Source: Hypericum androsaemum | Lineage: Eukaryota > Streptophyta > Magnoliopsida > Malpighiales > Hypericaceae | Reading direction: 5' to 3' | Assembly (NCBI GenBank): GCA_963995505.1 | Contig: OZ023190.1 | Location: 18,346,092 to 18,410,091 of the forward strand | Length of the DNA: 64,000 bases | Part shown: positions 48,456 to 59,402 of the stretch, one piece after another | Layout of the letters: every line of letters begins with the position of its first letter | Numbering within the stretch: position 1 is the first letter of the stretch | Program-made: the position numbers and the translations under genes | Notes under the pieces: model-generated | Told to the model about the DNA's origin: nothing | What the model saw: only the letters and a program-made list of their open reading frames with translations | The model's database searches: none

Positions 48456-49825
48456 AAAAATTACGCTCAAGTCTCTGTAGTTTGATCCCCCTCCCTCTCA
48501 GGTCCTTGCATTTCTAAAATCTATGCTGACTTCCCCATGTTTGGTTTTAGAAATTCTCGGGTCCCTGGCTGACGTCAACAACCATTTTTTCATTTTTTTG
48601 TCATGAAAATGACCAAAATACTCTCAAAAAAGAAAAAAATACTCATCATCTTCAATCTCAAGAAGACCATCTTCAACCTCTCAACAAACTAACAAAAATC
48701 TAAGAACAAGAACAACATTCGAGTGTGAATTCAGAGATCAGATGCAAACAACAAAGTATTTAGAGGGCTAGCGAACACCAAAATCAAAAAATACCAGTGA
48801 GCAAAGCTTCAAAAATTTGACAGCAACAAATCCTAACAATCGATCAACTAAGATTCAAACTCTCTCAAATCTAATAACAGGGCTAGCTCAAAGCAGTTAA
48901 AAGAAACTGGGGTTTGGGTTAATCGACTTCCTCAAGTTGATGGGTTTTAATTTATTCCCATACTCCTAACATGCAAATTATATGATAGAAAGGAACTGGG
49001 GGAAGCAGTAAATAGGAAACCACCAACCAAAACACACTATTTACAGAAATCACAATAACCTAAAAAAAATTCCCAAATCTGAAACCCTAATTTATTCACT
49101 TGAAACCCTAATTTATTTAAAAGAAGAAGAAGAAAGCCAAACGCCATGAAATACCTTTTCAACCTAATACCGTTTCATGGTGTTCATATTTATTTTTGCG
49201 GTATATCCGAAATCGGTGGTGGTTACGGTCCACTTCTTCGCCACGGCCCGACCCAGGTAGGGGCATATCCGAACACAGAGTTGCTGATTTTTCCTCACCG
49301 ATTGAGGAGATCGAGAGAGATGGTAGAGAGCCGGCGAGACCAGGTGACAGGCGGGACAGAGGGTTTGATCGCCGGCGGACCTGGTCACGGGCTGGCAGAG
49401 GGTTTGGTCTCTGGCGGACCCGGGTTTGGTCGCCGACGAACCTGGTGACAGGCCGGACAGAGGGTTTGGTCGTCGGCGGACCTGAATTTGTCGCCGGAAT
49501 GCACATTTCTATTCACCGAATTCGTGAAACCTTGACAACTTCTGTTCGATGATGCCAAGGAATTTTTTATTAATTTTTTTGGTAATTTTTGGTTGAGTTT
49601 TTGTTAATTTCATCTGTTCTTGGTTGGTGTTGTTAATGTCTAAAAGTTAAAAAATGTTTTTTTAAAAGTATTTTGGTCATTTCTATAAAAAAAATGAAAA
49701 AAATGAGTGCTGACAGAATCCGAGAGTACATAAAACCAAACATACGAGACGTCAGCGTTGATTTTAGAAATGCAAAGACCCGAGAGGGAGGGAGATCAAA
49801 TCACACGAACCTAAGCATAATTTTC
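48456..49825. mobile_element. TIR element D
   Basis: Starts AAAATTACGCTCAAG and ends CTAAGCATAATTTT. Inverted arms of about 180 bp include TCTCGGGTCCCTGGCTGACG against AGACGTCAGCGTTGATTTTA, and GTCATGAAAATGACCAAAAT facing the TTTTGGTCATTTC block. A candidate 9-bp target duplication TTTTTTTTG lies on both sides but sits in T runs, so it is weak. The interior has ORF fragments with a GGCGGACC-rich repeat (49370-49480) and no transposase. Confidence 0.65.
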
Positions 49826-49962
49826 TTTTTTTTGCCTCTGGGAAATAAGAAAGAATTTATTGATTATTTATTCGAATTCAAATTTGATATTATCTAATCT
49901 TTTATTTATATTCCAGTGTATGGATATAGAATAATACGTTGGCAAATAAAATTTATATAATA

Positions 49963-50331
49963 GGGCAAATTATCCTCAGATTCTTGAATTATAGTTTTAT
50001 CATTCGCAGATCTTTGTGTTTCGAAAATAGTATATGAGGTCCCTACTTTTTGTAAAAATGTTGGTCTGAGATCCCTGGCTGACGTCAGCACTCGATATTT
50101 TATTTTTTGTCATGTGAAATTACCTTTATGCCCTTGAACAAAAAAATAAAAACATGGGACCCGAGGGTATTTTGGTCATTTCACATGACAAAAAAAACAA
50201 TAGGTGCTGATGTCAGCCAAGGACCCGAGACCAACATTTCTCTAAAAAGCAGGGACCGCATACACTATTTTTGAAATACAGGGACTTGCGTGTGATAAAA
50301 CTATAATCCAAGGATCTGAGAGTAATTTGCC
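49963..50331. mobile_element. TIR element E, compact hairpin MITE
   Basis: About 370 bp that is almost entirely inverted repeat. GGCAAATTATCCTCAG at the left faces AGAGTAATTTGCC at the right. TGATAAAACTATAATCCAAG mirrors the left TTGAATTATAGTTTTATCA block, and the GGCTGACGTCAGCA block is present in both arms. The loop is only about 45 nt. Flanks TATATAATA and TATATATTA match 8 of 9, as expected for a Mutator-type 9-bp target duplication, though exact ends are uncertain. Confidence 0.75.
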
Positions 50332-50802
50332 TATATATTAATAGTAATAATAAGCGGTGGACTTCACTCTCTTTTTGCCAATTAATTCTACTTCCTATTT
50401 TGGTTGCCTTATCGCATTCGCGGCCCCGAATTGGGTGCAGGGAGTAATATGGTCCCCTGTACCGTACATAATTGAACATGGTCCTTTGATCTCGATGACT
50501 AGTCGCACGTCAGAGATCTGACAGTTGTAATTATCTAGGAATATTTTTGTCTTTTAGCGCTTATCTCCCTTTTTCCTCCTTTCTTCTCTCTCATCCTCCC
50601 TCGTTCTCTTTTCATTTTCTTTGCTTCTCTCCTTTCTCCCTTATTCTCTCTCTCCCAAGTTCCAACCCTAATTAAAAATCCATGGTTTCAGATCTTTATG
50701 TCGACAATGTTGCCACGAGCCCGACGCCGACTACCACTCCAACGCCGACGAGGAGCAGGCCGAAGTTCGTTTGTGAAGAAAGGGCGATGGTGAGAAGCGA
50801 TC

Positions 50803-51150
50803 GATAGGTTTTGGTTGGAGAGTCACAACTTTTTACTCTAGAGTCTAATTAAGGTGATTCAAGTTGATGTATGAAGTTGAGACATATATCTACAATTTTG
50901 TAGTTTATGACTTATTCAAATTCGAAGCGTAAGGATATCGAAAATATGTTTGAATTTAAGAGTTGACCGTGCTATAGTCGACAAGTTTTGGTTGGAGGCC
51001 ACAACTTCTTACTCCAAAGTCCGATTAAGGTGATTCAAATTGCTGTGTGAAGGTGAGACGTATATCTACAACTTTGATGTTTATGACTTCTCTTAATTTG
51101 GAGAGTAAGGATGTCAAAAATATGTTCGAAGTGCTAAGTTTTGTCAAATG
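50803..51150. repeat. 177-bp imperfect tandem duplication
   Basis: Two units: about 50803-50979 and 50980-51150. Both carry TTTTGGTTGGAG, ATTAAGGTGATTCAA, GAGACATATATCTACAA (or GAGACGTATATCTACAA) and GTAAGGAT in the same order. By eye about four in five bases agree. Confidence 0.7.
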
Positions 51151-51480
51151 ACATGCCCGATTATGTCTAAATGGCAGACTCGGTTATGTCAAATGACATG
51201 TCCAGTTATGTCTAAATGGAAGATCCGATTATGTCCAAAAGGCACGCTCGGTTACTATAAAATGGCATACCCGATCATAACCAAATGGCATCCTATGTAC
51301 GTTAAAATGGCATGTCTGGTTATGTCTAATGGTATGCCCGATTAATATTTAATAAAATACATGTTAAATTAAATAATTAATCAAATAGCATACTCGATTA
51401 TGAATAAATGACATGCTTGGTTACAATTAAATGTCATGTCTGATTACGATAAAATGACAAGTGCGGTTACAATAATATTT
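51140..51480. repeat. Degenerate minisatellite, about 22-bp unit
   Basis: A dozen or more copies of a unit close to AAATGGCATGCCCGATTATGTC, e.g. at 51148, 51171, 51193, 51238, 51261, 51304 and 51394. It starts where the 177-bp tandem duplication ends. A 65-codon frame across it is only the translated repeat. Confidence 0.75.
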
Positions 51481-52088
51481 AAAATAATAAAAAATTAATT
51501 AAATTATGTATAATAATTTTCATGAATTTTTTTGGGTTCGATGCTTTTTAAAATTAATAAAAAAAGTAATAAAAATTGGTGCGCTTTCCTATACACGTGG
51601 AGTAATCCACCCACCACCATGCGCGTCAAGTACTCACATCCTTAGAAGGTGGGTACGCGAGTTTGTTCTTTTACTCCTCCTCCGTTTGGTACACTTTCCT
51701 GTACACAATCTGTAGCCGCATTTACGACCGCCATAAAAATAGTATATTGTCCACGTAGGAGCGAGAAAACCACCGAACCAGACCGTGCAGAGAGAAAAAG
51801 AGAGGAAGAAAGAGAGAGAGAGAGCAATCAAACTTAATTAACTAATAACCAACCACTAAACTCAAGAAAAGCACTAAGACACATAAATTTGGAAGATGGT
51901 TCACCGTTTATTTTGCCTTTTTACTTCCCTTGCTCAGCGGTTTAACCATTTGGTTAGATTGAAGCACACGTCATTAAAGGAAAGGGGAGGAGCGATCTCG
52001 TAACAAAAGATCTGGGCTTGGGAACAAAATTTCCTCCTCCTAGGGGTTGGATTGGTCAAAATTTGATAAAGTTGGAATTTTTATGATA

Positions 52089-54587
52089 ATGAGTTGGAAG
52101 TATAAAGGTGGGCTGTTCTTGATAGCTACCGTGGTTATTATATGGGTTACATCCGCTGAAGTTACCCAGGTAAAACATGTGTTTTGCCCTCTTGGTGGAT
52201 TTGTGTTTCTTTTGATGTTCAATGTGTTTGGTGGGTCAAATTTAGCATTTTTGAAGGTGATTTGGGATTTTATTGTTGGGACTTTGATGGTGTTTGAAAA
52301 ATAAGGCAGGTAGATTGTGATATTGGGCCTTCCCGGTTGATCAGATGGTTGATGTTGGCAGGAATTAGTTGAGTTGCTTCCTTAATGTGTACTTTGGAAT
52401 AAAGGTTTCAGGTTGCTTTACCGATCGGAAAAATGTGGAATTTTCGTGTCTCCCTAGATTAGGAGTTGGTGTTGAAGATGGGCAGCTATCTGTTGAGAAA
52501 TGATTTGCATCGTGTTGACTAAGTTCTGGTCTTTGAAAACTTTGGACCTTGTCTACGTTGGTTCGTGTCTAAACTCGGTGGTATTTTGAATGTATCAGGA
52601 TATCTTCGCGGACTATAAGCAGCCGTTTGCGGTGACTTATCTTGGAGCTTCTCTAATGGTAGTTTACCTCCCTATAGCGTTTCTTAAAGATTGGCTATGT
52701 AATCTACTGAAGCGTGGTTCTTCGAAAACTGGGAAAGATGTAGATAGCACAAAGGAAGTTTCGGATGGATTTAGCTCTTCCTCTCCAAGAAGTCGGAAGT
52801 TTATGGAGATGGAACTTCAGGGACAATTGACGAAAAAAGACAGTGACGCAGATTTCTCAGTTCATGATGAAGCAAAGCCGTTGGTAACTAAGCTTAAAGA
52901 AGATGCAACTGTATTTAAGGCTGATAAGGAGCTCACAACAAGAGAAGTTGCTACCTATGGCTTCTATATCGCCCCAATCTGGTTCATAACAGAGGTAAGG
53001 TTTGTCTGTAAAACCTAATTACTCATGTCTGCCCAAAAGAAGGTTTTGACATCATCTGTTAGTCCGGCACACGTGTTGTCTCAGTATTCGTTTGGCTCAA
53101 GACTTTAAAGTTTACTCTATTTTTGTTTTGCTCGCAGTACTTATCGAATGCTGCACTGGCACGCACCAGTGTCGCAAGTACAACTGTATTATCCTCAACA
53201 TCCGGACTTTTTACTCTTTTCATTGGAGCATTTCTGGGGCAAGATACCTTAAATGCTGCAAAAGTTATTGCTGTCCTAGTGAGCATGGCTGGTGTAGTCA
53301 TGACTACATTAGGAAAAACGTGGGCACCAGATGACGAAAAGATGAATGCTTCTCTGTAAGTCTTTAAATTATCTTTAACGTGTGTTCTTGAATTTCCTCT
53401 GGCCTAACGCCATTGTGTAAAAATCCCACTGTTGTTCTCTCTGCTCCCCAGAGATAACAAACGAAACAGCTCATGAGCACTTAATCGAGATTGAAGGAGT
53501 ATAATTAGCATCAGTCAGGTCTACTTTGGCTGATATAACTCGATAAATTGCAATTCACCTGATGTTTCAGGATTGCATTGTTTGACTTGCTGGGATCTAA
53601 TTATCTTGCCTCCCGTCATCCATGTCGGGATTCACATTAACTTTCGTGTTTAGCGATGCAGAACGTTCACTTGTTGGGGATCTTTTCGGCCTTCTCTCAG
53701 CCATGTCATATGGGCTGTTCACAGGTATGGTGCAGCTTTTTTACCCCTTTTGAGGTTCTTTCTCCCCTGGTTCTTAAACTGGATTCTTCTAACTGTTGCC
53801 AATCATCGCCCTTTAATGTTTTTACAGTGCTCCTCAAGAAGTTTGCTGGTGAAGAGGGAGAAAGAGTTGACGTACAAAAGTTGTTTGGATATATAGGGTT
53901 ATTTACCCTGGTAACGTTATGGTGGCTAGGTAAGAAGGTGCCTCTATATTCCATAATATACTAGCCCTTACAAATATCCTGCTCGTGGACTGAAATGGAC
54001 GCTTGATTTGCCTCGCAGTTTGGCCATTGACAGCCTTGGGAATTGAACCCCACTTTACCATTCCGCACTCTCTTAAGCTCGATGAAGTTGTTCTTGCCAA
54101 TGGTCTTGTCGGAAGCGTCTTATCCGACTACTTTTGGTAAGAGAACCACCGAGCTGCCTCGAATTCAGATTCAGCCAACTTACACTGTCGATCTAACATG
54201 ATAATATTATATCAGGGCACTGTGTGTGGTGTGGACAACTCCGCTAGTTGCTACGCTAGGAATGTCGCTCACGATCCCCCTGGCTATGATGGCCGACATG
54301 ATGATTCATGGGCGTCATTATTCAGCAATCTACATTCTCGGTTCCACTCAGGTATCCTATACAACTAAACCCATATACATGGATTTCTCTTACCCTTGGC
54401 ATAAACACATTCGGTGTTTAGTTATCTGCGTAAGAAACACGTATTTGCAGCGTTCGAACCGTAAAACCAGGATACCATAAACATCCCTCTTTAACGTTGT
54501 CACGCGTCTGGTGTGTGGATGCAGGTTTTTGCAGGATTCGTAATAGCTAATCTATCTGATTGGTTCTCCAAAAAGCTGGGGTTATAG
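52089..54587 (+). CDS. EamA/DMT-superfamily membrane transporter
   Basis: Eight exons: 52089-52169, 52599-52994, 53138-53355, 53654-53724, 53828-53929, 54019-54136, 54216-54351, 54525-54587; 394 aa. The protein is multi-spanning (about ten helices in two EamA halves). A hydrophilic Ser/Lys-rich loop occupies about residues 60-135. Conserved stretches include [55 protein letters not shown] and [20 protein letters not shown]. The end WFSKKLGL is also typical. It matches the family of Arabidopsis At4g32140 and At3g07080 (SLC35F-like). The substrate is unknown. Another in-frame ATG lies at 52083; 52089 was chosen because relatives start M-x-W-[KR]-Y-K. EMC7 follows on the same strand, as in Arabidopsis. 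Confidence 0.92.
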
Positions 54588-55759
54588 CAGTCATCAAGAT
54601 CGTTGACTTGAGCCATCACAATTCTTTCTTGGGTCCCTCCACAAGTATGACTCCAAATTCGAGCCTCGGCATCAAACCAGTTGTGAATGATCAGAAACAT
54701 CTTCTCGTTATTTATCAATGAATGAATGTGTAAATGAAAGCCTAAAATAACGAAGTTTTGAATACCAACATTTGTGTCGCTTCAATTGAACCTTGCAACA
54801 AATGGCAGCCCAATTATTAAGTAAAATAATTCAAACGGAATTTAATTTCGAAGGGAAAATGAAATGGACTGCGGACAAAATATTACAGTAATCTTAGCCA
54901 TTCCTGTTAACAATAAATTCATGTATAAAATAAAATCCAAACATAAAATAATAGGTAATCCATCACTAATTAATCTACGCCGAGTTTGTCATACAATTGT
55001 GGTAGCCCATCACAAGCCCACGTCCGGAGCCCATTATCTCGTAATAAACAGCCCATAACATGGTCCACGAGATGACATCGGAACGTCCGAATTAGGGATA
55101 CCAGAAATATCCATATCCTAAGGGTCGAATCTTACTATTATCCTACGAGTCTAGGGTATGTTGACTTTGACTGGGTCTTGGGTAGGGTATGGGTAGGGTC
55201 CATGTTTAGAGTTAAGGTATAGGGTAGGGTATGAATCCATAGCTAGACTATGTGGATTGGATCATACCCTTATATTTTTACCCTATTTTAGGCTCTACCA
55301 TAACTAGACTCTAGTTGAACCCTAATTAGACCGAATTGATAATATATATAATATACTTTACGGTTAACTTTAACATATTTATTAAGTTATTCCACAACCA
55401 GTTTAGAAGATGTCGTGAATAATGAATCACTAGAAGCCGACATGCTATATTTTTCTTTTGTTGAATTGTTTATGTACTTCAAAATCTTTAAAAAAAATTG
55501 AAATTATTGAAATTAAATTGAAAAATTTGACGTTTTATCAATTTTCTATTGAATGTTGATGTATAACGTGGTAGATGTCTTAACTTTTTTTAATTTTATA
55601 TAAAAATTAATTTTTGATTAAAAATTATCATAATGCAGAAGGTTAAAAGGTCGGACCCTACAAACCTACAAACCCAGAAGGATAGAATATAAATCTAACA
55701 ATAATAAAAGAGGGGGCTAACAGGAAGGAAGAAGGAAGAAGAAGATTACATAATCCGCC
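54588..55759. other. Intergenic region, transporter to EMC7
   Basis: AT-rich. From 55093 it shows a diverged relative of the hAT-like element at 38248. TTGACTTTGACTGGGTCT at 55161 matches the complement of that element's right part. Multiple GGGTAGGGTAT motifs lie at 55185-55235. A possible TATA motif (AATATAAAT) lies near 55687, about 70 bp before the EMC7 start. Confidence 0.5.
55093..55290. mobile_element. Degraded hAT-like fragment
   Basis: Starts TAGGGATA, like the TAGGGATGG end of the intact element at 38248. It then follows the same order of blocks as the complement of that element's right half (TCCATATCCTAAGGGTC, TTATCCTACGAGTCTAGGG, GTTGACTTTGACTGGGTCT). No opposite terminus or target duplication was found, so it is a truncated copy. 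Confidence 0.5.
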
Positions 55760-58479
55760 ATGGGATCCAAGTTCGCGAGATCGAGACCGGCTGTTCTAAT
55801 CCTTTTCTTGCAACTCATCCTCTCACTCTTTGCGACTTGCTCCGGGTTAGTTCTGTCTCCTTCGACCTCTTTCCCTTGTTTCTATTTTTCCCTTGGATTT
55901 CTCTAGAAGTAACTGATCTAATTTAGGTTTTCGCAGATATTATCTCGTTTCTTTCTGCACGTACTATCTATTAGTAACTGCGATTGATGTTCTTCTGTAG
56001 GTCCGGAGAGGGGCAAGTAATTAGCGGTCGAGTGAAGATTCCAGGTAATTTAGTTTGTAACTTTATTTTCTTCAACGATGAGTTCTTTGTCTTAATCCGA
56101 GTTAGGGAAAACATCCGTTTGCGCATTGTAGGTTGAATTTTTTTTTTAATGATCGCTGAACAAATAGCGGAAGTAGATGGCATATTAGTGTATTCGCATT
56201 TGGATCGAGTGGTATTAGATAAATGAGTAGATAGCAGATTGGTTGAGATCCGCTATTTACAGTTTTGGTTTATTCAATCCATGTACGAACTTAGTCTATG
56301 TGGATTATCTAGCTTTAGATGGCTATGTTGTCTGGATCACATTTTTAGGTGTCTAGAATAGTTTTCTGGTTCGGAATGGAGGTTGATGGTGGTTTCAACT
56401 TTCAAGAACCATATCAGTGTAGTGCAATGTGACCATTCATATGCACGGATTAATCAAGATAAGGTTGTTAGGCTGCCGATGTTGTTTGCTGATGAATGGT
56501 GGCTGGAGATTGCAATTTCTAATAAAAGAGCAAGAAGTGCAACGCAGATTTTTGGTTTTGAATGGTTAATTTCAGAAATGTCCCGCGAAGGTGTTGAAGG
56601 GCCATATTTGACCATGAGTGTATTTGTTTTTCTTCATGATTCTGCAACCCGCTGTTGTTAGGGTGACCAATCAATGAATAATGATGGCTGCAAAGGTTTC
56701 CTCTTCAGTAAATTTCTGCTTCTACTAAGCTAGTTACACTTTTTGCTCATGTGTTGCTTCAGATTGTACCATGATGCTAGCTTCGTAACTTGGTGCTATT
56801 TTCTTAATGCTTGATGGTCTCAACATATAAACTAAGAACAACAGAAGTCAAAAACCCTTGTGTGTGTTTATGCTTGTTTATTTCCGTTTAATCTATGCAG
56901 AATCTTAATAGGTCGAGTTAACAGGTATGGCTGGCAAAGGACTTGGAGCTGCTGGAAAGATGTCAAATGTCAAAGTGATTCTCAATGGAGGCCAAAGCAC
57001 TACTTTTCTGAGGCCAGATGGATATTTTTCTTTGTATCCTACTATTTTGAAATTGAGTCGGACTATATTCTTGCTAGATTGAAAGCACCTTGAGACTTGT
57101 TTTCCCATTTTTTTTCTGCAAATATCATAGGGATTCCAAGTTTTGGCTTGTCTCTAACCCAACTGAATAAACTGTGGTGAAAGATAGAAATTGCTGCTTG
57201 TTAGTTGTTGTTCAAAGGTATCTTTGATGTGGGTGATTGGCTACTGATTGATGACATTCTATACTGGCTGTAAGATAAAAGTGACAAAAATGACAATAGG
57301 TTGAGCTGCACTTTGTTTTAACTTGCATGTTCACAAAAAGTCTGCATTTTAGTGCGCTGGAACGCCCTCTGCGTGCCTTTGATGCTGTCAAATTGCTATC
57401 TACTCAAGATGCCTTGATTTGTGCTCCTTTTGTTGTGGTTGTATGAGGTTGGACAGCTGAGGGTCCCAGGGTTACCTGTTGGTCATTGATAGAAGAATAA
57501 ACATTAAATTTTGGTTGTTGTAAATGCTGAAAGTATCTTGTTAGGAAGCATTTATCGGCTAACTCAAAGCAGCATTTTTTCCTCTGTTGCACTTGCATAA
57601 CATCTTTTAACACAATAAGCCATAAAGTCATTAGTCATAAAAGGGTGAAATCTCCTCCTATCAACTTTCGGTAACATGTTTCCTTGACTGGTTTGCCAAA
57701 GCCATGAAGTACCAGCAGGGACACACTTAATCGAAGTGGCTGCAATTGGATACTTCTTTTCTCCGGTGTGTTGTTTTTGTCTTTTCTGAAATGTTATAGA
57801 TGTTGCTCTGTATGGTAAATCTTCTTATTCTGCAAATATTTTTCTTTAGGTCCGGGTTGATGTTAGTGCCAGATTCCCAGGGAAGGTTCAGGCTGCATTG
57901 ACAGAGAACAGAAGAGGTTTGAGTGAGTTGATATTAGAACCACTCCAGGAGCAACAATACTATGAGGTCACATCACATTCTCTTGTCTTTCTGGTTGCTT
58001 GTTGACTTAATTCGTACATGTTTTGTTCATGATGCATCTCCTGTCACAGGTCCGGGAACCCTTCTCCATCATGTCAGTGGTAAAGAGTCCAATGGGTCTC
58101 ATGATTGGTTTTATGCTAGTGGTTGTGTTCATAATGCCTAAGATGATGGAGAACATGGGTAAAGTACCTTTTCCTCTTACTTGTTATATGCTTGAATCAA
58201 TTGATCATCTTGCATCGAGGGGATCCATTGCAGCCTTCATATTTGCTTGACTTGTTCGGAACTATCACGTGTTTGGCCCCCCTCAAATCCTCAACAAAGC
58301 TTCTTATTGTCAAAACAATGACTATTTCTTGTCCAAGTTTCGTATTCCCTCATTTTGTCACTGTAAATGTGTTTTGTGCTGTAACAGATCCCGAAGAGAT
58401 GAAGCGAGCACAAGAAGAAATGAGGAGCCAGGGAGTCCCCTCCCTTGCTAACCTTTTGCCAGGGGCTGCCAGGAGCTAG
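55760..58479 (+). CDS. EMC7: ER membrane protein complex subunit 7 (EMC7)
   Basis: Seven exons: 55760-55845, 56001-56044, 56925-57033, 57702-57765, 57850-57966, 58050-58158, 58388-58479; 206 aa. The signal peptide is about residues 1-29 (AVLILFLQLILSLFATCSG). A luminal beta-sandwich follows, with GRVKIPG, SNVKVILNGGQSTTFLRPDG and VPAGTHLIEVAAIGYFFSPV. One membrane helix (about 153-172, GLMIGFMLVVVFIMP) precedes a cytosolic tail. The tail has DPEEMKRAQEEMRSQGVPSL and ends in GAARS. EMC inserts and folds membrane proteins in the ER. The sequence matches the Arabidopsis At4g32130/At2g25310 pair. All junctions are GT-AG. Exon 2 is only 44 nt, so short-exon skipping is a risk for automated annotation. 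Confidence 0.94.
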
Positions 58480-59402
58480 GAACTCTGACCACACGCCATT
58501 CGATTTTGGATGGAAACATGCTATTCGCTTTAAGTCTCATCTTCTTCCTCGTTCAGATGCGGAAGAACGTCCGTCCGGGAACCGGTAACTCGGTTTCTAT
58601 GGTTTGAATTGCTAACTTATCTCCGGTAGTGGGTAGCAAGCTTATTCACATTGTACTCCGCTAATAACTTATAATTTGCAACTTTTCCCCCCTCTACGTA
58701 TGTTGCACGCAAGAAGGAACACTAGTCTCCCTCCTTCAGCTACTACCTCTCCCCCTTTTCAATTCTTCAGTTCATCCATACAAGCTAGTGATTAATCACA
58801 TGTTCATCGTATTACCAAATCCTTGGTCCTTTTTTCTTTTCTTTTCTTTTTTTGGGTTAACCAAATTCTTGTTCCTTTATGAGAAAGAAAAAAACTCGAC
58901 CAGAAAATAGCAAATAATCAGATGCCCTTTCTTAATCAATGCTCGTCTCTTGATCATTGTAATTGGTCTGGAATGATGCTATAATTCCATGCTCATAGAT
59001 TATCAATGTTCAACCGAAATGAGATTTACGCGATAGAGAACTTGAATTATGAAAGTCAATATCGAGCCACACTTTAATAGGGTGCGAGCCCAACAGTTAA
59101 AAGACACTAGGAAAATTGGGCTGGGATGTGTATGGGCCTGGACATCTTGGCCCAGAATCAACAAGACATTTTAACTAAATGTTAATAGGTAAATATTTAT
59201 ATTCTCACCAGTGGCAGTCACGAATAAATTATCTATCATAAATCCCGTTTATAATGGTAAGTATTGACTACTAATTAATATTTATCCAAATTCCAAATCA
59301 GGAAAAAGCAGACCAGATCGATCACCCCACTTTAAAGTCTTAACCCCCACCCCAAACCAGAGCGGTTTAGACCTGACTTCACGTTAATGCGGCGTCGTTG
59401 AG
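58480..59402. other. Intergenic region, EMC7 to HPGT
   Basis: EMC7 3' UTR (about to 58800) and HPGT promoter. A TTTTCTTTTC-type pyrimidine tract lies at 58828-58856. No gene or mobile element seen. Confidence 0.5.

Larger units (their letters stand above)
48227..52088. other. Repeat-rich intergenic region, ARM to EamA transporter
   Basis: Contains TIR elements D and E, a 177-bp tandem duplication (50803-51150) and a 22-bp minisatellite (51140-51480). A CT/TC-rich tract lies at 50565-50660 and a GA tract at 51800-51830. The transporter leader occupies the last 150 bases. No gene recognised. Confidence 0.55.

Noticed and set aside
50141..50185. CRISPR-like or regularly spaced repeat pattern among the TIR elements
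   Set aside because: Similarity is inverted-arm pairing of transposable elements in a eukaryotic genome; there are no equal spacers and no cas genes.
51148..51345. 65-codon frame rich in Met/Cys/Lys
   Set aside because: It is only the translation of the 22-bp minisatellite.
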